A DNA stretch of 6,078 nt from an uncultured Opitutia bacterium. Lineage in GTDB: Bacteria > Verrucomicrobiota > Verrucomicrobiia > Opitutales > Opitutaceae. Positions 4,465 through 6,078 of this stretch are shown one piece after another (position 1 is the first letter of the stretch; every line of letters starts with the position of its first letter). Under the pieces are notes generated by a model. It was not told the DNA's origin, ran no database searches, and saw only the letters and a program-made list of their open reading frames with translations. The position numbers and the translations under genes are program-made. The DNA is taken from assembly GCA_903938935.1 (NCBI GenBank), contig CAJAFD010000230.1, positions 1 to 6,078 of the forward strand, given 5' to 3'.

Positions 4465-6078
4465 ATGAATCCCTCACGTCCGTTTATTCTGCGGCCGGTG
4501 GCGACGAGCCTCCTCATGGTCGCGTTGTTGTTGTCGGGCATCTTGGCTTATCGGTTGCTGCCCGTCTCGGCGCTCCCGCAGGTCGATTTCCCGACGATCC
4601 AGATTTTCACGTTTTATCCCGGCGCGAGCCCGACGGTGATGGCGAGTTCGGTCACCGCGCCGCTCGAGCGCCGTTTTGGCCAAATCCCCGGCGTGAACCA
4701 AATGTCGTCGTCGAGCTCTGGCGGTTCCTCGGTGATCACGCTCCAGTTCTCGCTCGAAGTCTCCTTGGCCGTCGCGGAACAAGAAGTGCAGGCGGCCATC
4801 AACGCCGCGAGCAATCTCCTGCCCAACGATCTCCCGGCGCCGCCCATTTATCGTAAAGTTAATCCCGCCGACACGCCGATCCTCACGCTCGCGGTGACGT
4901 CGGCGACGTTGCCGTTGCCGCAGGTGCATAATCTCGTGGATACGCGCATCGCGCAGAAACTCGCGCAGATTCCCGGCGTGGGCATGGTGAGCCTCGCCGG
5001 CGGCCAACGCCCAGCGGTCCGCGTGCAGATCAACCCCGGCGCGTTGGCGGCGCGCGGGTTGAACTTGTCCGACGTGCGCAGCGCGATCAACGCCGCGAGC
5101 GTGAATCAGCCGAAGGGCAGCTTCGACGGCCCGATTCGCACGATCTTGATGGACGCCAACGACCAGCTCCGCTCCGTCGAAGAATTTCGCAATCTCATCA
5201 TCACGTGGCGCGACGGCGCGCCGCTGCGGCTCGGCGATGTGGCGCAGATCGAAAACGCTTCGGAAGATCGTCGCCTCGCGGCTTGGGCCGATCACTTGCC
5301 GGCGGTTTTGATCAACGTCCAACGCCAGCCCGGCGCCAACGTGATCGAAGTCGTGAACCGCGTGCGTGCGCTTATGCCGCAACTGGAAGCGAGTCTGCCG
5401 TCGGCGGCGGAACTCGTCGTGCTCACGGATCGCACGCAGAGCATCCGCGCCTCGGTGCGCTCGGTGGAACACGAGCTCGTGTTCGCCGTGTTGCTCGTGG
5501 TGTTGGTGACGTTTGTTTTCCTGCGCAACATCGCGGCGACGATCATCCCCAGCATCGCGGTGCCGTTGTCGTTGATCGGCACGTTTGGCGTGATGTACCT
5601 GGCGGGTTATTCGCTCAACATTCTCACGCTCATGGCGCTGACCGTTGCGACGGGCTTCGTCGTCGACGATGCGATCGTGATGCTCGAAAACATCGCGCGC
5701 TATCGCGAAGAAGGCGACGGGCCGATGGAAGCGGCGCTCAAAGGCGCGGCGCAGATCGGCTTCACGCTCGTCTCGCTCACGATCTCACTGATCGCGGTGT
5801 TGATCCCGTTGCTCTTCATGGGCGACGTCGTGGGACGCTTGTTTCACGAGTTCGCGATCACGTTGGCGGTTTCGATTCTGATCTCGTTGCTCGTTTCGCT
5901 CACGCTCACGCCGATGATGTGCGCGCGCATGTTACCGGCGACCGACGCGCACGCCCACGCGGCGCCGGGATTTCTCGACGCGGTCATCGCGCGCTACGGC
6001 CGCTGGCTCGACTGGGTGTTGGAACATCAGCAACTCACGCTTGGCGTCACCATCGGCACGGTGCTCGTGACGGCGGGG
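4465..6078 (+). CDS. mdtB: MdtB-type RND multidrug transporter (3' end cut by window edge)
   Basis: The frame stays open for 538 codons to the window end, about half of the usual 1,040 residues. It is the inner-membrane proton/drug antiporter of a tripartite pump. Helix 1 (about 11-30) is followed by LPVSALPQVDFPTIQ, then the porter region with GGSSVITLQF at 86-95, AEQEVQAAINAA, and GGQRPAVRVQINP. A cluster of helices starts near residue 338. Helix 4 carries GFVVDDAIV, with Asp401 and Asp402 in the place of the AcrB proton-relay aspartates, followed by LEN. GDVVGRLFHEFAITLAV and LTLTPMMCARML close helices 5-6 (about 453-491). Helix 7 begins just before the edge. Stretches such as IPLLFMGD-VGRLF and NVQRQPGAN favour MdtB over MdtC or AcrB. 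The ATG is two bases after the adaptor stop, and AAGG directly abuts it, so translational coupling is likely. The truncation is from the window, not a mutation. Confidence 0.93.
   Translation, partial: MNPSRPFILRPVATSLLMVALLLSGILAYRLLPVSALPQVDFPTIQIFTFYPGASPTVMASSVTAPLERRFGQIPGVNQMSSSSSGGSSVITLQFSLEVSLAVAEQEVQAAINAASNLLPNDLPAPPIYRKVNPADTPILTLAVTSATLPLPQVHNLVDTRIAQKLAQIPGVGMVSLAGGQRPAVRVQINPGALAARGLNLSDVRSAINAASVNQPKGSFDGPIRTILMDANDQLRSVEEFRNLIITWRDGAPLRLGDVAQIENASEDRRLAAWADHLPAVLINVQRQPGANVIEVVNRVRALMPQLEASLPSAAELVVLTDRTQSIRASVRSVEHELVFAVLLVVLVTFVFLRNIAATIIPSIAVPLSLIGTFGVMYLAGYSLNILTLMALTVATGFVVDDAIVMLENIARYREEGDGPMEAALKGAAQIGFTLVSLTISLIAVLIPLLFMGDVVGRLFHEFAITLAVSILISLLVSLTLTPMMCARMLPATDAHAHAAPGFLDAVIARYGRWLDWVLEHQQLTLGVTIGTVLVTAG

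Noticed and set aside
4474..5472. A 332-codon open frame on the minus strand opposite the transporter
   Set aside because: It lies wholly opposite the conserved MdtB coding region. Its product is Arg/His-rich and repetitive, as expected from the complement of GC-rich codons, and has no domain features.
1..6078. Search for CRISPR arrays, tRNA genes, transposon ends and phage genes
   Set aside because: No regularly spaced repeats, cloverleaf-like sequence, transposase or integrase reading frames, or paired terminal repeats were seen.

Overview
The window is about 6 kb of GC-rich bacterial chromosome carrying four complete protein genes and two genes cut by the window edges. I see no RNA genes, insertion sequences, CRISPR arrays or phage genes. 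The gene set is a secreted beta-propeller glycosidase-like protein, a DUF4199 membrane protein, an exported DUF3500 protein and an MdtAB-type RND pump with a membrane-anchored adaptor. Together with GC-rich codon use and start sites that mostly lack a Shine-Dalgarno sequence, it suggests a Gram-negative, polysaccharide-degrading organism. My best guess is Verrucomicrobia of the Opitutus type. That is an inference from gene-family distribution, not something the sequence proves.

Layout. Positions 1-92 hold the last 29 codons of an unrecognised plus-strand gene. A 92-base gap leads to a secreted five-bladed beta-propeller protein (185-1327, +). It converges on a four-helix DUF4199 membrane protein (1349-1882, -), with only 21 bases and a small GC hairpin between them. 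Upstream of DUF4199, also on the minus strand, is an exported DUF3500 protein (2020-3045, -). The 137-base gap between those two holds a terminator-like hairpin, an AT-rich promoter candidate and a second hairpin beside the DUF3500 stop. A 172-base divergent intergenic region (3046-3217) separates DUF3500 from a plus-strand efflux operon. That operon has an MdtA-type periplasmic adaptor (3218-4462) and, two bases after its stop, an MdtB-type RND transporter (4465 onward) that runs off the right edge after 538 codons.

How the genes work together. The two pump genes clearly form one operon and one machine: MdtA would link the inner-membrane MdtB trimer to an outer-membrane channel. An mdtC partner and a TolC-like gene would be expected to the right, outside the window. 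The other genes are probably separate transcription units. The DUF3500 gene shares its upstream region with the pump, so joint regulation is possible but not shown. I find no convincing new multi-gene system. The least characterised items are the DUF3500 protein, the propeller protein without an obvious standard catalytic triad, and the Gly/Lys tail on the MdtA-like adaptor.
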